From assembly GCA_964488865.1 (NCBI GenBank), contig CAZAWR010000016.1, forward strand, positions 62,001 through 126,000: a stretch of 64,000 nucleotides of DNA. Reading direction: 5' to 3'. Below are positions 16,439-24,068 of the stretch, piece after piece. Made by a program: the position numbers and the translations under genes. Origin of the DNA: MWCO01 sp964488865. Lineage in GTDB: Bacteria > Myxococcota_A > Polyangia > Polyangiales > Polyangiaceae. Position 1 is the first letter of the stretch. Each line of letters starts with the position of its first letter. A model generated the notes under the pieces. That model was not told where the DNA came from, ran no database searches, and saw only the letters and a list, made by a program, of their open reading frames with translations.

Positions 16439-18310
16439 ATGGCCCGTCGAACCCCTCTCGCCCTTGTTCCCGTTCTTGCTCTGGCCTTGTTCGCCGCGTG
16501 CGGCGGAGGGGACCACAAGGACCTTTCCAACCCAGGCTCGGGAGGGTCAGGTGGCGGCGGTTCCGGGGCGTGCACCGTGAACACCGACTGCGCCGGGGCG
16601 AAACCGGTCTGCGACCCCATGGCCGGCACGTGTGTGGAGTGCCTGTTTCACACCCAGTGCGGCCCCTCCGAGCGGTGCGAGGGGAACGCTTGCGTTGCCG
16701 TCGTCGGCTGCACGAGCAGCCTCGATTGCGTCAACCTTCCTCCCAACACCATCTGCGATCCGCTCTCCAGCACGTGTGTGCAGTGCGTGGAAGCGGCGGA
16801 CTGTCCGACGGCGGCGGACTGCATCGAGAACACCTGCCGGCCGTACCAGGCGTGCACGACGTCCCTGGACTGTACGCCTGGCATGGTGTGTGACCCGGCG
16901 GAGGGACGCTGTGTTGCGTGCGTCACGGAGGCGGACTGTGGTCCGGGTGAGATGTGCATCGCCAACGCGTGCGTGGTTCGGACCTCGTGTGTTTCGGACA
17001 ACCAGTGCACGCCGATCGGCAAGCTCTGCGACAAGGGGCTTGGGTACTGCGTGGACTGTTTGGGCCACGCACAATGCCCGGACGCGTATCACTGCGAGCT
17101 TGGGTTGTGCGTGCTCAACGCGTGTCAGGCTGGGGCCATTTCCTGCCAGGGCGACGCGCAGGTCACGTGCTTGGATTCCGGGGAGGGGTGGACCGCCCCG
17201 CAGACCTGCCCCGACAAGACCGTGTGCAAACCCAACCAGGGGTGCGTGCCGTTTGTCTGCTCGCCCGGCACCACATGCGTGGGCGAGATGCTCACGACCT
17301 GCTCGGCCGACGGCATGACCGTGCTGGAGACCGTGAATTGTGCTTCCGGGGGCCTGCACTGCGTGGGGGATGCCTGTCTGGACATGGTGTGCTCTCCCAC
17401 CGCGCTGTTCTGCGAGGACGATGAGGTCCGTCGATGCAACGCGGAGGGCTCCGCGTCATCCCTCGTGCAAACCTGTGGCGCCAACCAGTTCTGTGACCCC
17501 GCCTCCACGTCTTGCGTCACGCAGGTGTGCACTCCGGGGGCGGCGGTGTGCAACGGGTCGATCGCGACCACGTGCAACGCGTCGGGCACCGGCTACGTGG
17601 CCGGTGGTACGGACTGTGCCGCCCAGAACAAGGGTTGCAGCAGCGGAGCCTGCGTGGGGTGCCCTTCCGGCGGCGTCGCGCCGTCCGCGGTGCGGCTCGC
17701 CGAGGTCTTCATCGGCACCAGCGACTACGTGGTGCTCGTGAATCGCGGGGGCTGCCCGGCGCAGCTCGACACCCTGTCCCTGCGCGTCGGGGCCACGGAC
17801 CCCCAGAACATCCTCGAGGTCGATCTGCCCGCGCAACAGCTCGCGGCGGGGGCGCGCGTCTACGTAATCGATGTGAACGGCGCCAAGACGGGCGACATCT
17901 CCGTGGGCCAGAACGACAACATCTACCTCACACCCGACACGGGCGAGTACGTCGCCCTCTGCCAGGGGCCATGCTCCAGCGGCGTCGTCCTCGACTACTT
18001 CGCCCATGCCTCCGGCGCGCAGCCCCCCCTGCCTCCCGTCGGCATCACCTTCACCCCAGCGCCCCTCACGGGCATCACGATGTCCACGCAGGACACGCAA
18101 GCGTACGTTCGCAGCGCCTACACCGGGGCTTCCCCCGCCTTCAAGGCCAGCGATTGGCAGGTGGGGGCGGCGTCGCGACCTTATGAGAACCTCTCTACCT
18201 GTCCTCCCACGCAACCTGCTGGCGGGAGCGCTTGCAGCATGGGTACGGGTGAGTTCTGCGTGTACGGCGCCGTTACCTGCATCTGCTTCATGTCGTGGAT
18301 GTGCCAGTAG
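16439..18310 (+). CDS. Cys-rich lipoprotein with lamin-tail-like C-terminal domain
   Basis: 623 residues from ATG 16439 with AGGAG in front. The signal ends LALFAAC (lipobox) and is followed by a short Gly/Ser linker. Residues about 45-410 are repeated Cys modules of the form C....DC....CD...GTC..C....DC, typical of myxobacterial surface proteins. Residues about 425-560 resemble a lamin-tail (LTD) beta-sandwich: VRLAEVFIGTSDYVVLVNRG, then LDTLSLRVG and VYVIDVNG. The gene lies 34 bases after the helicase gene and could be read through from it, but the palindrome between them suggests its own control. No enzymatic motif was seen. Confidence 0.8.
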   Translation: MARRTPLALVPVLALALFAACGGGDHKDLSNPGSGGSGGGGSGACTVNTDCAGAKPVCDPMAGTCVECLFHTQCGPSERCEGNACVAVVGCTSSLDCVNLPPNTICDPLSSTCVQCVEAADCPTAADCIENTCRPYQACTTSLDCTPGMVCDPAEGRCVACVTEADCGPGEMCIANACVVRTSCVSDNQCTPIGKLCDKGLGYCVDCLGHAQCPDAYHCELGLCVLNACQAGAISCQGDAQVTCLDSGEGWTAPQTCPDKTVCKPNQGCVPFVCSPGTTCVGEMLTTCSADGMTVLETVNCASGGLHCVGDACLDMVCSPTALFCEDDEVRRCNAEGSASSLVQTCGANQFCDPASTSCVTQVCTPGAAVCNGSIATTCNASGTGYVAGGTDCAAQNKGCSSGACVGCPSGGVAPSAVRLAEVFIGTSDYVVLVNRGGCPAQLDTLSLRVGATDPQNILEVDLPAQQLAAGARVYVIDVNGAKTGDISVGQNDNIYLTPDTGEYVALCQGPCSSGVVLDYFAHASGAQPPLPPVGITFTPAPLTGITMSTQDTQAYVRSAYTGASPAFKASDWQVGAASRPYENLSTCPPTQPAGGSACSMGTGEFCVYGAVTCICFMSWMCQ

Positions 18311-18316
18311 CGTTTG

Positions 18317-18712
18317 CTACGGACCATCCCGCAGTTGCTCCAGCGCGAACAGCACGTCGTCGTCCATGGCCTCCGTGGTCTTCATCCACGCGGCCAGGAT
18401 CTCCAGGGCTCGGAGCCGGTCCATGCGAGCCGCCCGTTCGTTGCCGCGCGCGGCTTGCAAGGCGGACCGCTCGGCCACGACGAGTCCGTAGGCGCGAACC
18501 CTCGCCGGGTCTCCCAGCAGCAGGATGGCGCTCGACGGGTCCAGCCTTTCGATCATCGTAGCCGACGGTCCGAGGATGGCCGATGTCGTGCGCTGGGCTT
18601 CGTCCCACGCATCGTCGAGTTGTTCCGACTTTCGGAAGCCTCGCATGCGCGAGAGCGCGTCTCCGATTTGGCGGATCGCTCGCAGGATGAAGTCGCGTTC
18701 GGTGATGGACAT
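18317..18712 (-). CDS. Small helical protein of DUF6483-like type
   Basis: 131 residues starting MSITERDFILRAIRQIGDAL. This opening is typical of a small uncharacterised all-helical family (DUF6483-like) found in several bacterial phyla. It has no signal peptide or catalytic motif and is probably cytosolic. It converges on the Cys-rich lipoprotein gene with six bases between the stops, and its start is about 100 bases from that of a divergent lipoprotein gene. Confidence 0.7.
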   Translation of the reverse strand: MSITERDFILRAIRQIGDALSRMRGFRKSEQLDDAWDEAQRTTSAILGPSATMIERLDPSSAILLLGDPARVRAYGLVVAERSALQAARGNERAARMDRLRALEILAAWMKTTEAMDDDVLFALEQLRDGP

Positions 18713-18819
18713 GCTCGAGGGGTCGAATCGTCCCGATTCGGTCAGGCGCACCTTAAGTTCGGTCCGCGAGCCCCCAAGGTCAAGCTGCAACCCCCGTGGA
18801 TCCGCGCTAGGATCGGGGG

Positions 18820-20025
18820 GTGCGAAATCACTACGCCTACTTGCTTGCGACCTTGGTGGTAGGGGCAGGTTGTGCCCAGGTTCTCGGGTACGACGACTTT
18901 GGGTTCGAGACGCCGGACAGCGGCTCCGGCGGCGGAGGCGGGGCGGGAGGTTCGACCGACAGCGGGCTCGGAGGCATGCTCGACGCTTCCGTGGGAGGGT
19001 CGGGTGGAACGACGGGCGGTACCGGTGGCGGGGACGCCAGTGAGGAAGAAGCCAGCGCGCCCGTTCCCTGTTCGGGGGAGGGTCCCGCGTACGTCCACGG
19101 CGATCTCTGGGCGTTCTGGCACAACACCCACGTGGCTTGCAACGCGCAGCACCGATGGCTCTGGATCTGCCAGAAGCGTCTCGGGCAGGGCAAGTGTCCC
19201 GTCGAGGCGCAGAGGTTTCAGGACTGCTGGACCGCAACGGGGGAGTTCCCCGAGACGGCTTGGGGAGGGGACTCGACGCCCGCGCCCCACTCGGCGTCCT
19301 TGAGCGTGTGCCAGCCGCACCAGTTTCCTGGGAAGAACCTCGCGAGCGTGCGTCCAAGCAATGCGGTGCCGTGCGACACGAGCACGTTCGACGACGACAC
19401 CCTGCGTCGCAAGGACCCGTTCTTCGGCATGGACTGGTGGGCCAGTCCGGTCAGCACGAGGCACCTGACGTTGAAGGCGTTTGCGGAAGGCCAGGACCCG
19501 TACGCCAACCAGGGGCAGGCTGACGGGCTCGTGGTCCTGAGCACGCACGCGTTCAACAAGGCGGCGTTCACGCAAGGGATGGTGAATCACTCCTACCCCA
19601 CGAAGGTGCTCGGTGGCGGTTGTCTTCCCCCGCTGACGGGCAGCGAGGAGTCCCCCTATCCTTCCCAGAACTTCGGGGCCTTCTTCTGGCTCGAGGTCCC
19701 CACCGATCAGCCCGTCACGCTGACGGCGACGTGGATTGGCCCCGTGGGCGACACCGTCGACCCGGTGTGTTCTCCCGGCACGTCGATCTACAGCTTCCCC
19801 GAGAGCTTCAGCTACCACGGGGAGGACGGCAAGCCGTGGTTCATTTCCTCGCCGTGCTGGGACGTGATCTCGAGCGTGCAGCTCGAGGCCGGCCGACACT
19901 ACCTGTGGGACATCGATGGGTTCCGGCTCATGGATGACTGTAGCGGTCCGCCTGCTGCGTTGCTGGAGCTGGTGCCGTCGAATTTGAGGGAGTCGTTCAA
20001 GGACGGGACGTGTTCTTCGATGTGA
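18820..20025 (+). CDS. Hypothetical lipoprotein with Gly-rich linker
   Basis: 401 residues from a GTG start. The lipobox is VVGAGC, followed by a Gly/Ser/Thr linker to about residue 80. The folded part has paired Cys (CSGEG, VACNAQH, WICQKRLGQGKC, DCW) and is aromatic-rich, with WDIDGFRLMDDC near the end suggesting a beta-sandwich. I do not recognise the family. It is presumably anchored to the outer membrane. The neighbouring DUF6483-like gene is divergent, so this gene probably has its own promoter in the roughly 100-base gap. Confidence 0.75.
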   Translation: MRNHYAYLLATLVVGAGCAQVLGYDDFGFETPDSGSGGGGGAGGSTDSGLGGMLDASVGGSGGTTGGTGGGDASEEEASAPVPCSGEGPAYVHGDLWAFWHNTHVACNAQHRWLWICQKRLGQGKCPVEAQRFQDCWTATGEFPETAWGGDSTPAPHSASLSVCQPHQFPGKNLASVRPSNAVPCDTSTFDDDTLRRKDPFFGMDWWASPVSTRHLTLKAFAEGQDPYANQGQADGLVVLSTHAFNKAAFTQGMVNHSYPTKVLGGGCLPPLTGSEESPYPSQNFGAFFWLEVPTDQPVTLTATWIGPVGDTVDPVCSPGTSIYSFPESFSYHGEDGKPWFISSPCWDVISSVQLEAGRHYLWDIDGFRLMDDCSGPPAALLELVPSNLRESFKDGTCSSM

Positions 20026-20039
20026 GAGGGAAGAGCGAT

Positions 20040-20069
20040 CACAGAAGGCACAGCGAGCGCAGAACGCGG
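20040..20069. repeat. CACAGA/CGCAGA periodic repeat remnant
   Basis: Three imperfect units of about 9-10 bases (CACAGAAGG, CACAGCGAG, CGCAGAACG) between two convergent genes. The same motif type appears twice around 43882-44110, so it belongs to a dispersed repeat family of this genome. Confidence 0.4.
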
Positions 20070-20125
20070 AAGTTCATTCAGTCGCGCTCGAACGACGAGT
20101 CACTTCGTGTGCTGACGGGATGGTC

Positions 20126-21576
20126 TTACGGTAGGCAGCAGAGCGCGCCGGCTGTGTTGTTGCTGTTGCACCCGCCGAAGTAGTCGTTCGTGAAATCGTC
20201 GAGCCCGCATTGCCCCCAGTTGCAGAGGTTTCCGAGGGGGTCCCGGTAGGCGTTGTAGTAGTTGCTCCAGTTGTTCGTGGTGCACACTCGCATCGGCGTG
20301 CCCGCGTTGCATTCCCCGTAGCCGGCGGTGGCAGACGCGCTGCAGCTGCCGTTGCTCCCGGAGTAGTAGGGAAGTGCGTCCTCTACCCAGTAGTGGTTCG
20401 AAGGCGCGGAACTGCCTCGGTTCGCGACCCACCGCACCGACGTGCACACCACCGATCCCGCACCGCAGAGTGTTGCGCGCGCCGCCCGAGTCACCTTGCC
20501 CGCGCACCCTGCCATCCCGTTCTGAAATACCTGCTCGGTGCTGCCGTCCGCGCACGCTGCTTGCGTCACGCACGGCTGTCCGTTGCCGGACGCAGTACAT
20601 GAAGCGTTGCAGGGGCCGCAAGCGTTCGTCTCCCCGTCGTCGCAGGTCTCGGTTTCGGGGCACACCTGTCCGTCTCCGCAGAGGGACCCCGTTCCCGGCG
20701 CAGAGCACGTGGCGTTGCAACTGCCGCACGCGTCGGTGAAGTTGTCGTCGCAGGTCTCGGTTTCGGGGCACACCTGTCCGTCTCCGCAGAGGGACCCCGT
20801 TCCCGGCGCAGAGCACGTGGCGTTGCAACTGCCGCACGCGTCGGTGAAGTTGTCGTCGCAGGTTTCGGTCTCGGGGCACACCTGTCCGTCTCCGCAGAGG
20901 GACCCCGTCCCCGGCCCGGTGCACGTGGCGTTGCAGCTGCCACAATCGTCGGTGAAGTTGTCGTCGCATGCCTCGGGGGCCTCGACGATGTCGTTGCCGC
21001 ATTCGGCTTGGATGCTGCCGCCGGTTCCACCGGTCGGACCGCCGCCGGTTCCACCGGTCGGACCGCCGCCGGTTCCACCGGTCGGATCGCCGCCGGTTCC
21101 ACCGGTCGGATCGCCGCCGGTTCCACCGGTCGGATCGCCGCCNNNNNNNNNNNNNNNNNNNNNNNNNNNNNNNNNNNNNNNNNNNNNNNNNNNNNNNNNN
21201 NNNNNNNNNNNNNNNNNNNNNNNNNNNNNNNNNNNNNNNNNNCGCCGCCGGTTCCACCGGTTGGAGCCCCGCCGGTTCCGCCGGTTGGATCGCCGCCGGT
21301 TCCCCCGGTCGGACCGCCGCCGGTTCCACCGGTTGGAGCCCCGCCGGTTCCGCCGGTTGGATCGCCGCCGGTTCCGCCGGTTGGATTGCCGCCGGTCCCA
21401 CCACCCGACGAGGAGGCGTCAGCACCTCCCGAGCCCGCCGCGGCATCTCCTATCGAATGGGTCCCACCGCTGCCGGCGGTTGGTGAGAGATCTTGCCATG
21501 TACCCTCCCGGTCGAGGGAGCAGGAAGCGGTGAGCGTGGCGACAACGACCCCGGCGAGCAAGGTCCCGGTTCGCAT
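20126..21576 (-). CDS. Gly/Pro/Thr-repeat lipoprotein with Myxo disulfide repeats, contains assembly gap
   Basis: The ATG at 21576 gives a signal ending in LTASCS, then a long low-complexity linker of PTGGTGGD/A/G octapeptides that runs into the N gap and resumes on the other side. After the linker come four disulfide repeats of the DUF4215/Myxo-disulfide type, each CGDGQVCPETETCDD...CGSCNATC, and then a unique domain of about 135 residues with 10 or so Cys (TLCGAGSVVCTSVRWV to ALCCLP). The frames on the two sides do not match across 100 N, which is expected if 100 N is a placeholder. It is a single gene as far as can be judged. Confidence 0.75.
20641..20964 (-). repeat. Three tandem 108-base coding repeats
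   Basis: Units begin at 20641, 20749 and 20857, an exact 108-base period (36 residues), and are almost identical. They encode the disulfide repeats of the lipoprotein. The near-identity suggests recent tandem duplication or gene conversion. Confidence 0.85.
21143..21242. other. Assembly gap (100 N)
   Basis: Exactly 100 N inside 24-base repeats encoding PTGGTGG-type octapeptides. The true length is unknown; repeat collapse is the likely cause. Confidence 0.95.
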
Positions 21577-21727
21577 GAGGACAACCTCCGGATGGGCGGA
21601 TAGGACAACTCTACAAGGGTACGCCCCAAGGGTTCCGGGTGCGACCGTTGTTGGGTGGTGAACGGAGAGAAGATCCGTTACGAAGACAAGATCCTTCGCG
21701 AAAGGAGCGCCGACCCGGTTCACCAGG

Positions 21728-22270
21728 TCATCCGACGCGAGTGGCTCCGCGGTCTGCTTCGAGGTCCTTCTGCCGGGACCGCGGAAACCGGAGACGCTTG
21801 TACGTTTCGTACCCCACTTGCAGCACGACGGGTATCGCCAACGCTGTCTGGACGAGCACTTCATTGGGAACCAACAGCGTCCCCCATCCAGCGGCCAGGA
21901 AGAGCACGGATGCGGTGGCGACGGTGGATCCAGGCGAGGCGAAGGTCACGACGCGTCCGCACTTCGCGCACCGATAGGCGTCGCCGCGGAAGGGGGAGCT
22001 GCTCTGCGGATCGTGCGGGAGCATGGTTGGCTCCTTGCACGACGGACAGACCTGGAAGTGGCCCTCTCGAACCTGTTCGTGTTCGATGGCGTGGACCGTC
22101 CCGCGCGCCGCGCAGGAAGGGCACAGCACCTGGCCCTTTTCGTCGAATCCGAGATTGTCGCGCGCCATTCTGTTGCCGCATTGGCTGCATCGAGGACTCT
22201 GATCCTCGCGATACGCGAGCCGCCGACGGTCGTCGTGCGTGACTGCGTCTCTCGATTCCGTAGGTCTCAT
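21728..22270 (-). CDS. Zinc-ribbon membrane protein
   Basis: 180 residues. Four CxxC pairs (CSQC, CPSC, CPSC, CAKC) make two probable zinc ribbons in the N-terminal 110 residues. They are followed by two hydrophobic segments (TVATASVLFLAAGWGTLLV and LVQTALAIPVVLQVGY) and a basic tail. It looks like an inner-membrane protein with a cytosolic double zinc ribbon. Function unknown. It is the last of three leftward genes (23944 to 21728), two of which have Cys pairs and hydrophobic segments. Confidence 0.7.
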   Translation of the reverse strand: MRPTESRDAVTHDDRRRLAYREDQSPRCSQCGNRMARDNLGFDEKGQVLCPSCAARGTVHAIEHEQVREGHFQVCPSCKEPTMLPHDPQSSSPFRGDAYRCAKCGRVVTFASPGSTVATASVLFLAAGWGTLLVPNEVLVQTALAIPVVLQVGYETYKRLRFPRSRQKDLEADRGATRVG

Positions 22271-22291
22271 GGCTGAGCCCTTCCCGTTTTC

Positions 22292-23227
22292 TCAATGACT
22301 CTCGACAACAGCCCGGTGAGCGCGCCCCAACACACCGTCGACGACCACGTGCTCGGCGGCTTCCTTCACCACCGCCTTGGCCTCGGCCCGCACCACCGCT
22401 TCTCGCGCCATGTCGGCGCCCGCGCGCGCAACCTCCCTTGCGCCTGCAGCGGACTCCGAAACCATCATGCCCGCACCGACGGTGACCGCGGTCAAGGCTA
22501 GGTGCTCTGCGGCGTGGATCGTCGCAGCTTCGAACCGCGCGTCGGCTTTCCCAACCGCGACGGTGGCTCTTTGCAGGTCGGCAACCGTCTTACGAACCGC
22601 TGCTGCGAGCTCCTGCCTCCGACCGGCAAGCCGCGTGATGGTCCCGTGGTCTTGCTCCCGCAACGCGGTCTTGTACGCGTTCGATGTGTCGAGGTACTGC
22701 TGGTGCTGCGTCGCGAACGTTTGGTAGATCGCTTTGGCGCGATCACAGGTGTCGTTGAACTCTCCTGCCATCAGCCCGGCTGAGTAGGAAGCGTTGTCGA
22801 GCACTTTCTGGATCGGGGCGGAGTCGGCTCGCAGTGCGGACTCCGCCGCGGCCACCACGAAGGAGGGAATCGTGGCTGTTGCGCCCGCAGCGCCCGTGAT
22901 GATGCCTGCGCTTCGGGACACGACGGGAATGGAAGCGCGGGCCTCCGCGGCCGCGCGCGCCACTTTCTGCATGGCGCGGTCTTCGGCCTCGACCGATCGA
23001 ACGGCTGTCTCGATCTGATCGTGAAGAGAAGGGGCCTCTTCCTTCCCGAAGGCTCCGAAGCAAGGACGATGTCCCTGGGCCGCTGCGGCTTCGGTGAGTC
23101 GATTCAGATCCATGGATCTGGGTTCGACCTTGTTTCCGGGCTTGGGTGCTGGTCGTGCGGTTGCTTCGTCGATTTCGGTTCGGTTCTGCGTTCTGGTTGG
23201 AATCGATCCAACGGCGGGTGCTCCCAT
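22292..23227 (-). CDS. Ala-rich helical protein of unknown function
   Basis: 311 residues from an ATG with AGGAAG in front. It begins with a polar, Pro-containing stretch and then becomes almost wholly helical and Ala/Glu/Arg-rich. Two hydrophobic stretches (GIITGAAGATATIPSFVVAA and HLALTAVTVGAGMMV) could insert in a membrane, and there is a coiled-coil-like centre (EQDHGTITRLAGRRQELAAA). The soluble N-terminus plus helical hydrophobic body recalls pore-forming or secreted effector-like proteins, but no family is recognised and there is no signal peptide. It lies 21 bases upstream of the zinc-ribbon gene, probably in one operon. Confidence 0.6.
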   Translation of the reverse strand: MGAPAVGSIPTRTQNRTEIDEATARPAPKPGNKVEPRSMDLNRLTEAAAAQGHRPCFGAFGKEEAPSLHDQIETAVRSVEAEDRAMQKVARAAAEARASIPVVSRSAGIITGAAGATATIPSFVVAAAESALRADSAPIQKVLDNASYSAGLMAGEFNDTCDRAKAIYQTFATQHQQYLDTSNAYKTALREQDHGTITRLAGRRQELAAAVRKTVADLQRATVAVGKADARFEAATIHAAEHLALTAVTVGAGMMVSESAAGAREVARAGADMAREAVVRAEAKAVVKEAAEHVVVDGVLGRAHRAVVESH

Positions 23228-23428
23228 GTCTTCCTTCCTGTTCTCCCCGCGAGGCGGGGCCGCTTGCGTTTGTGGGTCGTTCGTCGACCTTCGTGTCGTG
23301 CTCCCTGTCGTTCCAGTCACTGCGCGGCTTGCCGCGCACAACGCTCGACTCGACGGTGTCGAGTCGCTCCGTTGGCGGATTTGCGCCGCCTGGTAATCGT
23401 GCTCGTGCTCGAACTCGTGCTCGTTGCG

Positions 23429-23944
23429 TCACAGGTCCTTCCCTGCCGGAATGGAGGACATGAAGGGCTGGCAAGCGCGAATCCACACACTGTCGTGGCT
23501 CACCTGTACCGGGCGTACGACCACGCGTAGCGCGCCGCCCACGAGCATCAGCACGAGCCCGAGGCCAAGCCCGGCGATCAGGGGCCACAACCAGCCTGCG
23601 ATCATCAAGAGCATGGCGGCCACCAAGACCACGTAGCCGCCGTACGTGAGGCTGCTGCCGAGCGCGTCGCGTCGACGGTGACTCGGGCAAAGGGGAACCT
23701 CGATCAGGCACGTGTGATTCGAATCGTCCGGATCCAGGATCGCTAGCGGCAACGTTCGGCCTCGTCGGACCTTCTGGTGCTTTCGATAGAAATCCGCGGG
23801 CGCGTTGCACAGGATGCATCGATCCGGAAGCCGCCCATCCTCGGCGGGGATCCGGACGAATCGGCCGTCGCGCACGGCGTCGTGTTCTGGGATGGGATCG
23901 TGGGCGTTCTGACGATAGGGACTGAGGGCTTGCTCTGTGTTCAT
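23429..23944 (-). CDS. Membrane protein with N-terminal CxxC motif
   Basis: 171 residues. The cytosolic-looking N-terminus carries RCILCNAPAD and a second Cys at VPLCPSH, together like a small zinc-binding site. Two adjacent hydrophobic segments follow (GGYVVLVAAMLLMIAGWLW, PLIAGLGLGLVLMLVGG), then a short soluble tail. The same layout occurs in many uncharacterised bacterial membrane proteins. It is the first gene of the leftward trio ending at 21728. Confidence 0.7.
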   Translation of the reverse strand: MNTEQALSPYRQNAHDPIPEHDAVRDGRFVRIPAEDGRLPDRCILCNAPADFYRKHQKVRRGRTLPLAILDPDDSNHTCLIEVPLCPSHRRRDALGSSLTYGGYVVLVAAMLLMIAGWLWPLIAGLGLGLVLMLVGGALRVVVRPVQVSHDSVWIRACQPFMSSIPAGKDL

Positions 23945-24068
23945 GCCCAGGTTTCGGACACGGGCGGGATCGGTTGCGAACTTTTTTTGGTTGCCTCACT
24001 TTTTTCGCACCCGACTCTCGATCGGCCCCCTCGTGCGGCTTCCGTGCCTTCTGTGGTCACTTCAGAAC

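Noticed and set aside
20641..20964. Regular 108-base repeats as a CRISPR array
   Set aside because: No variable spacers, in-frame coding repeats with conserved Cys, and period far longer than a repeat-spacer unit; no cas genes.
23429..23944. Zinc-ribbon membrane protein as a metal exporter
   Set aside because: Only two TM segments and a single CxxC motif; no transporter motif.
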